Shown piece after piece: positions 19,563 to 29,419 of a stretch of DNA of 33,912 nucleotides. Below the pieces are notes generated by a model. That model did not search any database. It worked only from the letters and a program-made list of their open reading frames with translations, and was not told the origin of the DNA. A program made the translations under genes and the position numbers. The first letter of the stretch is position 1, and each line of letters starts with the position of its first letter. Source of the DNA: an uncultured Roseovarius sp. (lineage in GTDB: Bacteria > Pseudomonadota > Alphaproteobacteria > Rhodobacterales > Rhodobacteraceae); NCBI GenBank assembly GCA_937884705.1, contig CAKZYL010000381.1:1-33912 (forward strand), given 5' to 3'.

Positions 19563-20987
19563 ATGACCCACAGGCTGATGGCCCCTTTCGCGATGACCCT
19601 CGCTTTGGCAGCAACACCCATGGCGCTTGCGCAAGAAGGGACGGTGCAAACCAAGCAATATGAAGATGGCGGCATCTACGAGGGAACGTTCAAAGACGGG
19701 CTCCAGCATGGAACCGGAACCTACACGCTGCCAAACGGGTACGAATACACCGGTGAATGGGTCGACGGTGAAATTCGCGGCCAAGGCCGCGCGGTTTTCC
19801 CCAATGGCTCCGTTTATGAAGGCGAGTTTGCGAAGGGCAAACCCGAGGGCGTGGGCATGATCACCTTCACCGACGGGGGCACTTACGAAGGCGAATGGCT
19901 CGACGGTAAAATCACTGGAAACGGTCTGGCGATCTATGCCAACGGCGTGCGCTATGAGGGCGGCTTCCTCAATGCGATGCATCACGGACGGGGGCGCATG
20001 GAGAGCCCAGGTGGATACATCTATGACGGGGAATGGTCCGAGGGGGTGAAAGACGGAGCGGCCGAGATCACCTACCCTGATGGCGCCGTTTATGAAGGTC
20101 AGGTGACGAACGGCGCGCGTGAAGGCGAAGGCACGCTCAGCATGCCAGATGGGTTGATTTATGCCGGACTTTGGAAAAATGGACAGATCGACGGCCAAGG
20201 TCGGCTGACGCAGCCCAATGGCGATGTCTACCAAGGTGATCTTGTCAGCGGCAAACGCCAGGGTCAGGGCCGTGTGGTCTACAATAATGGCGACATCTAT
20301 GAAGGCGCATTTCTGGATGATCGGCGCCACGGCGAGGGCAGTTTCGTGGGCACCGATGGCTACCGCTATGAAGGAGACTGGGCGGAAGGCCGGATATCAG
20401 GTCAGGGACGTGTCACTTATCCCGACGGGTCCATCTATAGTGGCAGTTTTGCTGATGATCTGGCGAATGGGACGGGCACCATCACCTATCCAGACGGATC
20501 AACCTATGAAGGCGAATGGTCCAATGGGGTGATAGACGGTGAAGGCGTCGCGCGCTACCCAAATGGATTGGTCTATGAAGGGCAATTCGTGAATGCGCGC
20601 AACGAAGGCTTCGGCATCATGACCTACGAAGACGGCTATCGATACGAAGGCGAATGGCTAGATGGACAGCGTCATGGTCAGGGTATTGCCACCTATCCCG
20701 ATGGTACGGTGTACGAAGGCGCATTTTCCGACGGTCAAAGAGACGGCATGGGCAAGATCACTATGCCTGATGGCTTCACCTATGACGGTCAGTGGTTGGA
20801 AGGGGAAATTTCAGGCATGGGCGTTGCGAGCTACACAAACGGCGACGTCTATGACGGTACGTTCCTACGCGGCAAACGACAGGGTCAAGGCACCATGCGA
20901 TACGCCACAGGAGAAGAGGCCTCAGGAAACTGGCAGGATGGCGCTCTCGCCACTGCAACGGAAGGGTCCGAGGCACAGACGGAATAG
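19563..20987 (+). CDS. Exported MORN-repeat protein (18 clear repeats plus 1 degenerate)
   Basis: 474 aa; signal peptide MTHRLMAPFAMTLALAATPMALAQ then 23-aa repeats of the type PDGSxYEGEWxxGxxxGxGxxTY. Confidence 0.93.
   Translation: MTHRLMAPFAMTLALAATPMALAQEGTVQTKQYEDGGIYEGTFKDGLQHGTGTYTLPNGYEYTGEWVDGEIRGQGRAVFPNGSVYEGEFAKGKPEGVGMITFTDGGTYEGEWLDGKITGNGLAIYANGVRYEGGFLNAMHHGRGRMESPGGYIYDGEWSEGVKDGAAEITYPDGAVYEGQVTNGAREGEGTLSMPDGLIYAGLWKNGQIDGQGRLTQPNGDVYQGDLVSGKRQGQGRVVYNNGDIYEGAFLDDRRHGEGSFVGTDGYRYEGDWAEGRISGQGRVTYPDGSIYSGSFADDLANGTGTITYPDGSTYEGEWSNGVIDGEGVARYPNGLVYEGQFVNARNEGFGIMTYEDGYRYEGEWLDGQRHGQGIATYPDGTVYEGAFSDGQRDGMGKITMPDGFTYDGQWLEGEISGMGVASYTNGDVYDGTFLRGKRQGQGTMRYATGEEASGNWQDGALATATEGSEAQTE
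19659..20960 (+). repeat. In-frame tandem MORN repeats, 69-bp period
   Basis: Spacing between repeat 2 (PNG codons at 19731) and repeat 9 (20214) is exactly 7 x 69 bp; repeat 10 begins at 20283. Confidence 0.9.
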
Positions 20988-21032
20988 GCCTCGCACTCTT
21001 GCTATTTGATGTCTGAGCAGGGAGGGTGAGCG

Positions 21033-21698
21033 TCACCAGGGGATTGATTTTCCTTGCCAGTCGAAAAAGCCACCAGTGTCGTCAACCGATAGGCTTTGGA
21101 CCACAGATATCAAATTTTGCGCTGCCTCGCTTGGCGGCACGGCAGGGTGACGCCCAACATATTTTTCCGTGAACGAGGTCGCCACCGTCCCCGGATGAAG
21201 CGCCACGCAAATCACCTGTTTGTGGCTGCGCCCAAGCTCTATGGCTGCGCCATGCATCATCTGATTGAGTGCGGCCTTGGCGGTGCGATAAGAATACCAT
21301 CCCCCCAGGCTGTTATCCCCGATAGAGCCAACGCGTGCCGAGAGGGCGGCAAAAACCGCTCTGCGATCACGCGGCAGAAGTCGAATTGCATGCTTCAGGA
21401 TAAGCGACGGACCCACACAGTTGAGGGCAAACTGATCCATCATCGCCTGCCGGGTTAGGTTTTTGATGGATCTTTCGGGGCGCGCGCCTTCTATCTCCAA
21501 AGCGCCGGTCGCCACGAAGATAAGGTCATACGTGCCTGACAACGGGGACAAAGCTGCCGCTATGGATGCTTCATCGGTGACATCAAGTTGGTGGGTAGAG
21601 CGCGACAGACCTGTGACCGCCACGCCCGTCTGCGAAAGGGCCTCTGTGAGCGCTGCGCCGATGCCGCCAGACGCGCCAATGATGAGTGCGTTTTCCAT
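21033..21698 (-). CDS. Short-chain dehydrogenase/reductase (SDR)
   Basis: 221 aa; ALIIGASGGIGAAL, YSYRTAKAALNQMM (YxxxK), LHPGTVATSF. Confidence 0.9.
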   Translation of the reverse strand: MENALIIGASGGIGAALTEALSQTGVAVTGLSRSTHQLDVTDEASIAAALSPLSGTYDLIFVATGALEIEGARPERSIKNLTRQAMMDQFALNCVGPSLILKHAIRLLPRDRRAVFAALSARVGSIGDNSLGGWYSYRTAKAALNQMMHGAAIELGRSHKQVICVALHPGTVATSFTEKYVGRHPAVPPSEAAQNLISVVQSLSVDDTGGFFDWQGKSIPW

Positions 21699-21777
21699 GC
21701 AGTCGAGTTAGCCGCATATCTTCTTCGATCAACCCCTGTCGGGATCCAAACGAGCACGCGCCGTTTGAAAGGGAACA

Positions 21778-21802
21778 CACAGAATTTCTCAAAAATTCTG
21801 TG
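21778..21802. repeat. 10-bp-stem hairpin CACAGAATTT-ctcaa-AAATTCTGTG
   Basis: Perfect inverted repeat between the MBL hydrolase and SDR genes. Confidence 0.75.
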
Positions 21803-21816
21803 GGCCTGACCCGTGA

Positions 21817-22734
21817 TCAAAGCATCAATTGGTAGGAACTGGGCACGTATCGAAACCCGCCGTCTTTTGCCTCGACATAGCCCACGGCAGGCCAAGGCAT
21901 GTGATAGCCCGTAAAGGCCAGGTTGTCGGTTGCGATCATGTCAAGCAGCCGTCGTCGGGTTTTGGCGGCAGCTTCTTTATCGATGTCAAAACGCACATGC
22001 CAGTCCGGATGCGCCAAAGACCACACGTAGTGATTGGCAAAATCGGCCGCGATCAAAAGCTGTTGGCCTTCGGATTCCAGCATATGCACCATGTGACCCG
22101 GTGTATGCCCAAAGGCTGCCATGGCCGTGTGGCCTGAAAATCCGCTCGCCCCGTCACCCACCATCGAGATTTTGTCTGCCAAGGGGCGCACCTTGCCCTC
22201 AAATGCATCACTTTTTTCTTTGGCCCAATAATCAAATTCTGCCTGACCTGCAAAAAGCTGAGCGTTGTTAAACGTCTCGCCCGCGTCTCCCATCAAACCG
22301 CCAATATGATCGCCATGCATATGGGTGAGCACCACCATATCCACCTGATCCGCGCTGTAGCCAGCGTCCTCAAGGGCAGCTGTGATAGAGGCGGGGCTCA
22401 AACCTGTGTCGAAGAGCACCAGCTTTTCACCGGTATTGGCAACCACGGGCGTGAAAAAGAACTGGGCCTGGTCAGTGGGAATGTTGGCCGCGGCGGACGC
22501 GGCGGCAAAATCCTCTTTCGACGCATTGAGACCAAAAATCGACTGTGGCTCTCCGCGTGCAACGGTGCCAGACAGCAACATCGTGACCTCAAATGCGCCC
22601 AGTTTGAAGCGACGGTGAAGCGGCGTGCTCACGCCCTTCATGGGTGCATCCGCCCAACCTGCCGCCGGCAAGAGCGGTAATGCGGCAACCCCGCCCATAA
22701 CGGCGCGACGGGTGAGATCTGTAGGTTGGGTCAT
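21817..22734 (-). CDS. MBL-fold metallo-hydrolase with Tat-type signal
   Basis: Start MTQPTDLTRRAVMGGVAALPLLPAAGWADA (TRRAVMGG); LTHMHGDHIGG metal-binding motif, ADFANHYVW. Confidence 0.88.
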   Translation of the reverse strand: MTQPTDLTRRAVMGGVAALPLLPAAGWADAPMKGVSTPLHRRFKLGAFEVTMLLSGTVARGEPQSIFGLNASKEDFAAASAAANIPTDQAQFFFTPVVANTGEKLVLFDTGLSPASITAALEDAGYSADQVDMVVLTHMHGDHIGGLMGDAGETFNNAQLFAGQAEFDYWAKEKSDAFEGKVRPLADKISMVGDGASGFSGHTAMAAFGHTPGHMVHMLESEGQQLLIAADFANHYVWSLAHPDWHVRFDIDKEAAAKTRRRLLDMIATDNLAFTGYHMPWPAVGYVEAKDGGFRYVPSSYQLML

Positions 22735-22843
22735 GGCATATCCTCCGTATTGAGCGTGAGGTAGCACACAGCAATGGCGCGACCATACCAATCGCACTAT
22801 CGTGAAAGACGAACCGCCCGCATGCCCGTTGGGAAGACACATC

Positions 22844-23248
22844 ATGGCTGACGCGCTAGACCTGCTTCTCTCATCCATCAAACACGCGCGCAGACGCGCA
22901 GATGCCCAAGCTCTATTGCCGTTTTTTCAGGATGTGACCGGGTATGACCCTGTGATTTGGAGCGGATCGATCATTGGGTTTGGGCGATATCACTACACCT
23001 ACGACAGTGGGCGAGAGGGCGATTTCCTGGCGACAGGCTTTGCCCCGCGCAAAGCGTCCATGTCGATTTACATCCTGCCAGGATACCAGGATTACAGTGA
23101 GATACTCTCGCGCCTCGGCCCGCATAAAACCGGAAAGGCCTGCCTTTACATCACCCGGCTCGACCTTATCGATATGACGGTTCTCAGAGAGCTGATCCAA
23201 ACGGGTTTGAGAGATCTATCCCGGATGTATCCTGTCTATCCGATCTAG
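22844..23248 (+). CDS. DUF1801-like protein
   Basis: Start MADALDLLLSSIKHARRRADAQALLPFFQDVTGYDPVIWSGSIIGFGRYHYTY; internal ATG with GGGAAG upstream; pattern matches DUF1801-type proteins. Confidence 0.8.
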   Translation: MADALDLLLSSIKHARRRADAQALLPFFQDVTGYDPVIWSGSIIGFGRYHYTYDSGREGDFLATGFAPRKASMSIYILPGYQDYSEILSRLGPHKTGKACLYITRLDLIDMTVLRELIQTGLRDLSRMYPVYPI

Positions 23249-23305
23249 GGCGCCGAAATCTTTGAAAGATTTCGGTCCGCATTCTTTCAAAGAATGCGTG
23301 CGCCC
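23248..23305. repeat. 58-bp two-hairpin element closed by an outer 6-bp stem
   Basis: gggcgc [cgaaatcttt g aaagatttcg] gtcc [gcattcttt c aaagaatgc] gt gcgccc; all three stems perfect. Confidence 0.85.
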
Positions 23306-24120
23306 GGACGGCGGGCCGAAAGCTGAACCCCGCCAACCACGCCGTCAGCGAAGTAGCCCGACATCTTGTCATAAAAAACCTCAATGACCTCGTACCCGTC
23401 CGGTCCGTGCTTGGCCTCATACGCGACACGATCCTTGCGAAACGCTTCCAGACGGCTGGCCGTGAACGCGCTCCAATCCTCTGTCATGTCCTGCAATCTC
23501 ACGTCCACAAACCCCGCGTCGGACAAAGATCGCTCATACTCTTCCAACGAGACCAGCGAATTTGGGAATAGGTGGCGCGCGAAATCCTCTTGGTCCTTGG
23601 GCGGCCTTATCAGGTAGAGGTCTTCTGCGAATAACATTCCCCCCGGTTTGAGCGCCGCATAGATCTTGGATTGGTACCGCGATCGGTCCGGAATGTGAAA
23701 GAGCGCCAGCCAACTGACCGCGTGATCAAAGCTCTCTGCGGGCGCGTCCCACTGAAGAAAGTCTGCATTTTCGTGAGAGACCCCTTTGGCAAGCCCAGCG
23801 CGTGCCGTGAGGTCTTGCGCAACACTGTGATAGTCCTTTTGCAGCTCGATCGCAGTCAGTGAGGCGCCGCTCGTCTGGGCCAGGTACCGCGCGCATCCCC
23901 CCCAGCCAGACCCAACCTCAAGCACCGTGTGATCTGCCGCCATAGCGCAAGCCTCAATCGCGGCATCTAAAGCATCCGTGCCATGATAGTGCAGTTGATC
24001 AAATCGATTGAGCACATCAACAGAAACAGGCGCCCCGGGGCCGTAGCCCAGCGCATCAAGCTCCGCATAGATCCGATCGGCGCGCGGATAGAGCTGCATT
24101 GATTTGATCTGATCTGACAT
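23287..24120 (-). CDS. Class I SAM-dependent methyltransferase (CFA-synthase-like)
   Basis: 277 aa; VLEVGSGWGGCARYLAQTSGASLTAIEL, ALKPGGMLFAEDLY. Confidence 0.88.
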   Translation of the reverse strand: MSDQIKSMQLYPRADRIYAELDALGYGPGAPVSVDVLNRFDQLHYHGTDALDAAIEACAMAADHTVLEVGSGWGGCARYLAQTSGASLTAIELQKDYHSVAQDLTARAGLAKGVSHENADFLQWDAPAESFDHAVSWLALFHIPDRSRYQSKIYAALKPGGMLFAEDLYLIRPPKDQEDFARHLFPNSLVSLEEYERSLSDAGFVDVRLQDMTEDWSAFTASRLEAFRKDRVAYEAKHGPDGYEVIEVFYDKMSGYFADGVVGGVQLSARRPGARIL

Positions 24121-24176
24121 ACCGGCCCTCGGTTTTTTCAGCGCAGCCTACAGACATTCGCGCGCAGCTTACAAGC

Positions 24177-25535
24177 TCAGGTCACACTTTCCCGAAGCTT
24201 GCGAACCAGCCACCACACGACAAGAACAACCGGAAGTGTCACGGCTGCCGTCAAAACCCCTGTGCTGATCTCTGTGGCCTCGGACACCGGATAAAGCAAA
24301 TAGGAGGCCAGCGAGACGGCATAGTAGCTGATCGCAACGACCGACAGCCCTTCCACCGTGCGTTGCAGCCTAAGTTGGAGCGCTGCGCGTCGGTCCATAC
24401 TTTCCAAAAGCGCCTGATTCTGCGCGCTGCGTTCCACGTCAACGCGGGTGCGCAACAGCTCTCCGGCGCGGCGGGCGCGTTCGACCATGGCATCAAGACG
24501 TTCTTTGGCCGCGGTCACAGTGCGCATGGCAGGATCATAACGCCGCATCATAAACTCGGAGAAGGTCTGGCGCGAGCCGAAGCGGTCTTCGCGCAGCACC
24601 GAGATGCGCTGAGATACAATCTGTTGGTAGGCCGCCGTGGCGCCGAAACGGAAAGAAGATTTGGCGTTGAGCGCCTCCATCTCGGCGGTGATATCCAGAA
24701 GCTCGCGAAGTGTGTCCTCAGCTTTGTCTTCGCCGGCACCCAGCCCACCGATGATACGGCTGAGGCGATCTTCCATGGTGCCCATATCGGCCTCCATGGC
24801 GCGCACACGCGAAAACCCCAGCATGGACATGGCCTTATAGGTCTCAATCTCACAAAGGCGCTGCATCACGCGCCCTGCCCGACGCGCGCCAATGTCCTCA
24901 TCCACACTGATCAAAAAACGCTGGTGGCCGGCGGGATCAATGCGAAAATCTCCCGCGATGACGGCAGAGTTTTCCACCACGCGGGCTACGGCAACAGATT
25001 CAGAGACGAACCAGTCCGCGATGTTCTTTTCCAACTGCCTGTCATTTTTGCGCGGCTCCACCCGCAAGAGCGCCGACGTGACACGAGAGCCCGGAGCGGT
25101 CCCTAACCAGTCATCAGGAAAGACCTCGAAATCGGCCGGATCGAAGGGACGTCCGCCATTGGCTTCGGCGATGGCAGAATAGGTGACAAACTCCGCGTGG
25201 CTTTCCCAGGTGAGATGATGACGGCCCACCTGACCGGAATAGTGCGTGGCGCCTGGTTGTGGGTGGGACGCGCCGTGACGGTCGAGAAGATCTATCAAAT
25301 GCACCATGTCGAGCGCCCGATCCCGCCCCGCGGCGTTTTCGTTCTTTTTCAGAACGAGGAACGCGATCGTGGAAGGCGCCTCCAGCGATGGAAACGGGCG
25401 CGCATGCAGCTCATTGGCGAGCGTGTAGCGCAACGGATGATCTTCGATCGGCGGCATGCAATGTCCATCTAAAATTCGTGCCGCGCCATCATCCATGGCC
25501 CGGGTTAAATTATTGACACTCCGGGCCTCGCTCAC
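24177..25535 (-). CDS. DUF3422-like membrane protein
   Basis: 452 aa; HPLRYTLANELHARPFPSLEAP N-terminus, two C-terminal TM segments; start could be internal. Confidence 0.85.
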   Translation of the reverse strand: MSEARSVNNLTRAMDDGAARILDGHCMPPIEDHPLRYTLANELHARPFPSLEAPSTIAFLVLKKNENAAGRDRALDMVHLIDLLDRHGASHPQPGATHYSGQVGRHHLTWESHAEFVTYSAIAEANGGRPFDPADFEVFPDDWLGTAPGSRVTSALLRVEPRKNDRQLEKNIADWFVSESVAVARVVENSAVIAGDFRIDPAGHQRFLISVDEDIGARRAGRVMQRLCEIETYKAMSMLGFSRVRAMEADMGTMEDRLSRIIGGLGAGEDKAEDTLRELLDITAEMEALNAKSSFRFGATAAYQQIVSQRISVLREDRFGSRQTFSEFMMRRYDPAMRTVTAAKERLDAMVERARRAGELLRTRVDVERSAQNQALLESMDRRAALQLRLQRTVEGLSVVAISYYAVSLASYLLYPVSEATEISTGVLTAAVTLPVVLVVWWLVRKLRESVT

Positions 25536-25663
25536 GCGCGACGGTGGAGTGCAGTTAGTTTGCGGATGTGCTGCGACAACCCGTCATCCCGAATGCCCGG
25601 GCATTCAGGGCGGGCAGTGTCTTTATGGGGTCAGATTGACGCCAGTGAAAGAGCGCAGCGCAT

Positions 25664-25695
25664 AGAAAAAGGGCGGCCTGCGAAAGGCCGCCCTC
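25664..25695 (-). terminator. Rho-independent terminator of pntAB
   Basis: Minus strand AGGGCGGCC-TTTCGCA-GGCCGCCC followed by TTTTT. Confidence 0.88.
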
Positions 25696-25727
25696 TGGTT
25701 GGGTCGTTATAGAACAAGACCTTGGGG

Positions 25728-27215
25728 CTATTCCACCAGCGGGAGTAGTTTGCTGACGCTGTCTTTGGCATCGCCATAGAACATCCGCGTGTTCTCTTTG
25801 AAGAAAAGCGGATTTTCGATACCCGAGTAGCCCGTGCCTTGCCCCCGTTTGGAGACAAAGACCTGCTTGGCTTTCCAGACCTCAAGAACCGGCATGCCCG
25901 CAATGGGGGAGTTCGGATCATCCTGTGCCGCAGGATTTACGATGTCATTGGAACCGATCACGATAACAACGTCCGTTTCCGGGAAGTCCTCGTTGATCTC
26001 ATCCATCTCCAGCACGATGTCATAGGGCACCTTTGCTTCGGCCAAAAGCACGTTCATGTGGCCGGGCAAACGGCCTGCAACAGGGTGGATGGCAAACCGC
26101 ACCTCTTTGCCCTTTGCGCGCATTTTGTTGGTCAGCTCACTCACCGCCTGCTGCGCCTGAGCCACCGCCATGCCGTAACCCGGCACGATGATGACAGAGC
26201 TCGCATCGTTGAGCGCCGCCGCAACGCCATCGGCATCAATCGCGACCTGCTCGCCTTCCACGGCCTGCTGCTCACCCGCGGCCGCACCGCCCCAGCCGCC
26301 AAGTATAACGCTGACAAACGAGCGGTTCATCGCCTTACACATGATGTAGCTGAGGATCGCACCCGAAGACCCCACAAGCGCGCCGACAACGATCAACAGG
26401 TCATTGCCGAGCGAGAAGCCAATCGCAGCCGCAGCCCAGCCGGAATAGCTGTTGAGCATCGACACAACGACCGGCATGTCCGCACCGCCAATACCCATGA
26501 TCAGGTGATAGCCAATAAAGAGCGCCAGAAGCGTGAGCAGAACCAGCGTCCAGGAGCCGGATCCCGCCAGATACATAATGGTGAAGAGCAGCGACAGGCC
26601 GGCAGCACCGGCATTCAGCGCGTGGCCACCGGGCAGCTGCTTGGCAGATGTATCCACCTTGCCCGCAAGCTTGCCGTAGGCGATCACAGAGCCGGTAAAC
26701 GTCACCGCACCGATCCAGATGCCCAGAACCAGCTCGACCTTAAGGATGGTAACCTCAACAGCCAGTTTCTTGGCAATGAGTGTGCCAAAGGACGACAGCG
26801 GCTCTTTCACCTCGGAGGGCAAGGACGCGTAGGCGCCTTCTGCACCCAACACCAGATCATTGGACGCAAAAAGCGCTTCCATCTGATTGATCATGATGTC
26901 GGCATTAAAGCCCACAAAAACGGCCGCAAGACCCACGAGCGAGTGCATGATGGCCACAAGCTCTGGCATTTGCGTCATCTGCACGCGCGTGGCCAGTTGA
27001 TAGCCAATGATCGCGCCCAGAATGATGAGCATTATGGTCAGGGGCCAGAAGACCTGACCGGGCCCAATAAGCGTGGCCAGAACAGCGATCGCCATACCGA
27101 CAATCCCGTACCAAACAGCACGCTTGGCGCTTTCCTGGCCGCTCAGACCGCCCAGGGAGAAGATGAAAAGAATGGCCGCAACAACGTAGGCCGCCGTGGT
27201 AAATCCGAATTCCAT
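25728..27215 (-). CDS. pntB: NAD(P) transhydrogenase beta subunit
   Basis: 495 aa; multi-TM N-terminus; C-terminal [80 protein letters not shown]. Confidence 0.97.
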   Translation of the reverse strand: MEFGFTTAAYVVAAILFIFSLGGLSGQESAKRAVWYGIVGMAIAVLATLIGPGQVFWPLTIMLIILGAIIGYQLATRVQMTQMPELVAIMHSLVGLAAVFVGFNADIMINQMEALFASNDLVLGAEGAYASLPSEVKEPLSSFGTLIAKKLAVEVTILKVELVLGIWIGAVTFTGSVIAYGKLAGKVDTSAKQLPGGHALNAGAAGLSLLFTIMYLAGSGSWTLVLLTLLALFIGYHLIMGIGGADMPVVVSMLNSYSGWAAAAIGFSLGNDLLIVVGALVGSSGAILSYIMCKAMNRSFVSVILGGWGGAAAGEQQAVEGEQVAIDADGVAAALNDASSVIIVPGYGMAVAQAQQAVSELTNKMRAKGKEVRFAIHPVAGRLPGHMNVLLAEAKVPYDIVLEMDEINEDFPETDVVIVIGSNDIVNPAAQDDPNSPIAGMPVLEVWKAKQVFVSKRGQGTGYSGIENPLFFKENTRMFYGDAKDSVSKLLPLVE

Positions 27216-27227
27216 GGCTCTTCCTCC

Positions 27228-28844
27228 TTAGGACTTCTGGAACATGGCGAGCATGCGCCGGGTGACGAGGAAGCCACCGAAGATGTTGATCGCCGCCATG
27301 AAAACGGCCAAGGCAGCAAGGATCGTGATGATCACCGAGCTGGACCCGATCTGAATGACCGCGCCCAGAATGATGATCGACGAAATCGCGTTGGTCACCG
27401 CCATGAGCGGCGTGTGCAGAGAGTGCGACACGTTCCAGATCACCTGGAACCCAACGAATACAGACAGAACAAATACGATGAAATGCTGCATGAAGCTGGC
27501 CGGCGCCACGAGGCCCACCGCGAGTAACAGAAAGCCACCAATGCCCAGAAGCGTGACCTGATTGATCGTTTGCTTCTTGAACGCGGCGGTCTCCGCTTCA
27601 CGCTTTTCTTCCGGCGTCAGCTCTTTGGGGGGCTCAGGCTTTTTAGCCTGCTGCGCAATGGCGTTCACCTTGGGCGGGGGCGGCGGATAGGTCACCTCAC
27701 CGGCATGGGTCACAGTGGATCCGCGGATCACGTCATCTTCCATGTCATGGACCGGCGTGCCGTCTTTTTCCGGCGTCAGGTCGGTCATCATGTGACGGAT
27801 GTTGGTGGCATAAAGAGTAGAGCTTTGCGCCGCCATCCGGCTTGGAAAATCGGTGTAACCGACGATGGTAACCCCGTTATCAGAAACGATTTTCTCGTCC
27901 ATCACGGTCAGATCACAGTTGCCGCCACGCTCAGCCGCGAGGTCAATCACGACAGAGCCCGGCTTCATCATCTCGACCATGTCTTTGGTCCAAAGTTTCG
28001 GCGCCGGGCGGCCGGGGATCAGGGCCGTGGTGATGACAATGTCGATGTCAGGCGCCATTTCGCGGAATTTCTCAAGCTGCTTGGCCTGGAACTCCGGGCT
28101 GGAGGGCGAGGCATAACCGCCTGTAAGAGCACCATCGGTCTGCTTTTCTTCGAAATCGAGGAAGACGAACTCTGCGCCCATGGATTCAATCTGTTCGGCC
28201 ACTTCAGGACGCACATCGAAGGCGTAGGTGATCGCGCCCAGCGAGGTCGACGTGCCAATCGCGGCAAGACCGGCCACACCGGCCCCTACCACAAGGACTT
28301 TCGCGGGTGGAACTTTGCCCGCAGCCGTCACCTGACCCGTAAAGAACCGGCCAAAATTGTTGCCTGCCTCGATGACAGCGCGATAACCCGCGATATTGGC
28401 CATGGAAGAGAGCGCGTCCATCTTCTGAGCGCGGCTGATCCGGGGGACCATCTCCATCGCCACAACGGTTGCGCCTTTCTTGGCGGCCGTCTCAAGGCCC
28501 TTTTCATTCTCGGCCGGGTTGAAGAAAGAGATCAGGGTCTGCCCGTCGCGCAGGCGCTTGACATCCGCGTCGGTGGGCACACGCACCTTGGCCACGATGT
28601 CGGAGGCCTTCCAAAGCGCGGCAGCGGTCTTGTGAACGGAGACGCCCGCGTCTTTGTAGTCTTTGTCGCTGAAACCGGCGGCATGACCCGCGCCCGCTTC
28701 AATCCCGCACTCATAGCCCAGCTTTTGCAGCTGGAGCGCCGAATCCGGTGTCATGGCCACACGGTTTTCGCCGTCCAGCACTTCTTTAGGTGTTCCGATC
28801 TTCAATCTGTCGTCCCCCGATGTCGTCGTCATCCGTATCGTCAA
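27228..28844 (-). CDS. pntA: NAD(P) transhydrogenase alpha subunit (single-chain)
   Basis: 538 aa; KIGTPKEVLDGENRVAMTPDSALQLQKLGYE, KVLVVGAGVAGLAAIGTS, C-terminal TM domain. Confidence 0.96.
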   Translation of the reverse strand: MTIRMTTTSGDDRLKIGTPKEVLDGENRVAMTPDSALQLQKLGYECGIEAGAGHAAGFSDKDYKDAGVSVHKTAAALWKASDIVAKVRVPTDADVKRLRDGQTLISFFNPAENEKGLETAAKKGATVVAMEMVPRISRAQKMDALSSMANIAGYRAVIEAGNNFGRFFTGQVTAAGKVPPAKVLVVGAGVAGLAAIGTSTSLGAITYAFDVRPEVAEQIESMGAEFVFLDFEEKQTDGALTGGYASPSSPEFQAKQLEKFREMAPDIDIVITTALIPGRPAPKLWTKDMVEMMKPGSVVIDLAAERGGNCDLTVMDEKIVSDNGVTIVGYTDFPSRMAAQSSTLYATNIRHMMTDLTPEKDGTPVHDMEDDVIRGSTVTHAGEVTYPPPPPKVNAIAQQAKKPEPPKELTPEEKREAETAAFKKQTINQVTLLGIGGFLLLAVGLVAPASFMQHFIVFVLSVFVGFQVIWNVSHSLHTPLMAVTNAISSIIILGAVIQIGSSSVIITILAALAVFMAAINIFGGFLVTRRMLAMFQKS

Positions 28845-28966
28845 ATCTTGTGGCTCAGGTCTCTTGGCTCAATGCGCGTGACAGCCTGCACCGAACCCGT
28901 CAAATAGTGCGAAGCGTGCCTATGTCACAATCAATTGAAGAAGTGAATGCCAGACGTGCTTGAAGT

Positions 28967-29419
28967 CTAAAGCCACCGCCGCGTCTGGGCCATGTAGCGC
29001 AAAAATGCATCACCAAAGTCGCGCTCAAGACGAAACTCTTCGGCGTGAATGAAGCGATTGTTGATGATCCAGACCAGAATCGGAACCAAGGGCACGCTGA
29101 CAACCGCATCCCAGCGCAGGATAAGACCCGCCAAAATCAGGATGTCGCCGAGGTAGATCGGGTTGCGCGAAAATCGGAAAATGCCTGAGGTGATCAGTTC
29201 GCTGGCGTCCATGTGGGGTATTGGCGTTGTCCGCTTGCGCACAAACTCCATCAATGCGAGGGCAAGGAGCAATAGGCCCAAAGCAACGAGGGTGGTGCCC
29301 GCAGCAAACGCCCATCCTTGGCCGAAACTGAGCCCAAGCGGCACGTATTCAGCCTGCACCCAGGCGAGCACCGCGCAACCCAGAAGCCACATGGGCGGGA
29401 TATCAAGCCATTTGAGCAT
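28967..29419 (-). CDS. Isoprenylcysteine carboxyl methyltransferase-like membrane protein
   Basis: 150 aa, several TM segments; GIFRFSRNPIYLGDILILAG and EEFRLERDFGDAFLRYMAQTRRWL are ICMT/PEMT-type signatures. Confidence 0.87.
   Translation of the reverse strand: MLKWLDIPPMWLLGCAVLAWVQAEYVPLGLSFGQGWAFAAGTTLVALGLLLLALALMEFVRKRTTPIPHMDASELITSGIFRFSRNPIYLGDILILAGLILRWDAVVSVPLVPILVWIINNRFIHAEEFRLERDFGDAFLRYMAQTRRWL

Noticed and set aside
19506-20330. 274-aa minus-strand ORF with repetitive character
   Set aside because: Its periodicity is the complement of the MORN repeats; not an independent repeat protein.
25839-27527. 562-aa plus-strand ORF
   Set aside because: Antisense to pntB and the pntA 3' end; His/Arg/Asp-rich shadow translation typical of GC-rich coding DNA, no recognisable domain.
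27570-28907. 445-aa plus-strand ORF
   Set aside because: Antisense shadow of pntA, same composition bias.
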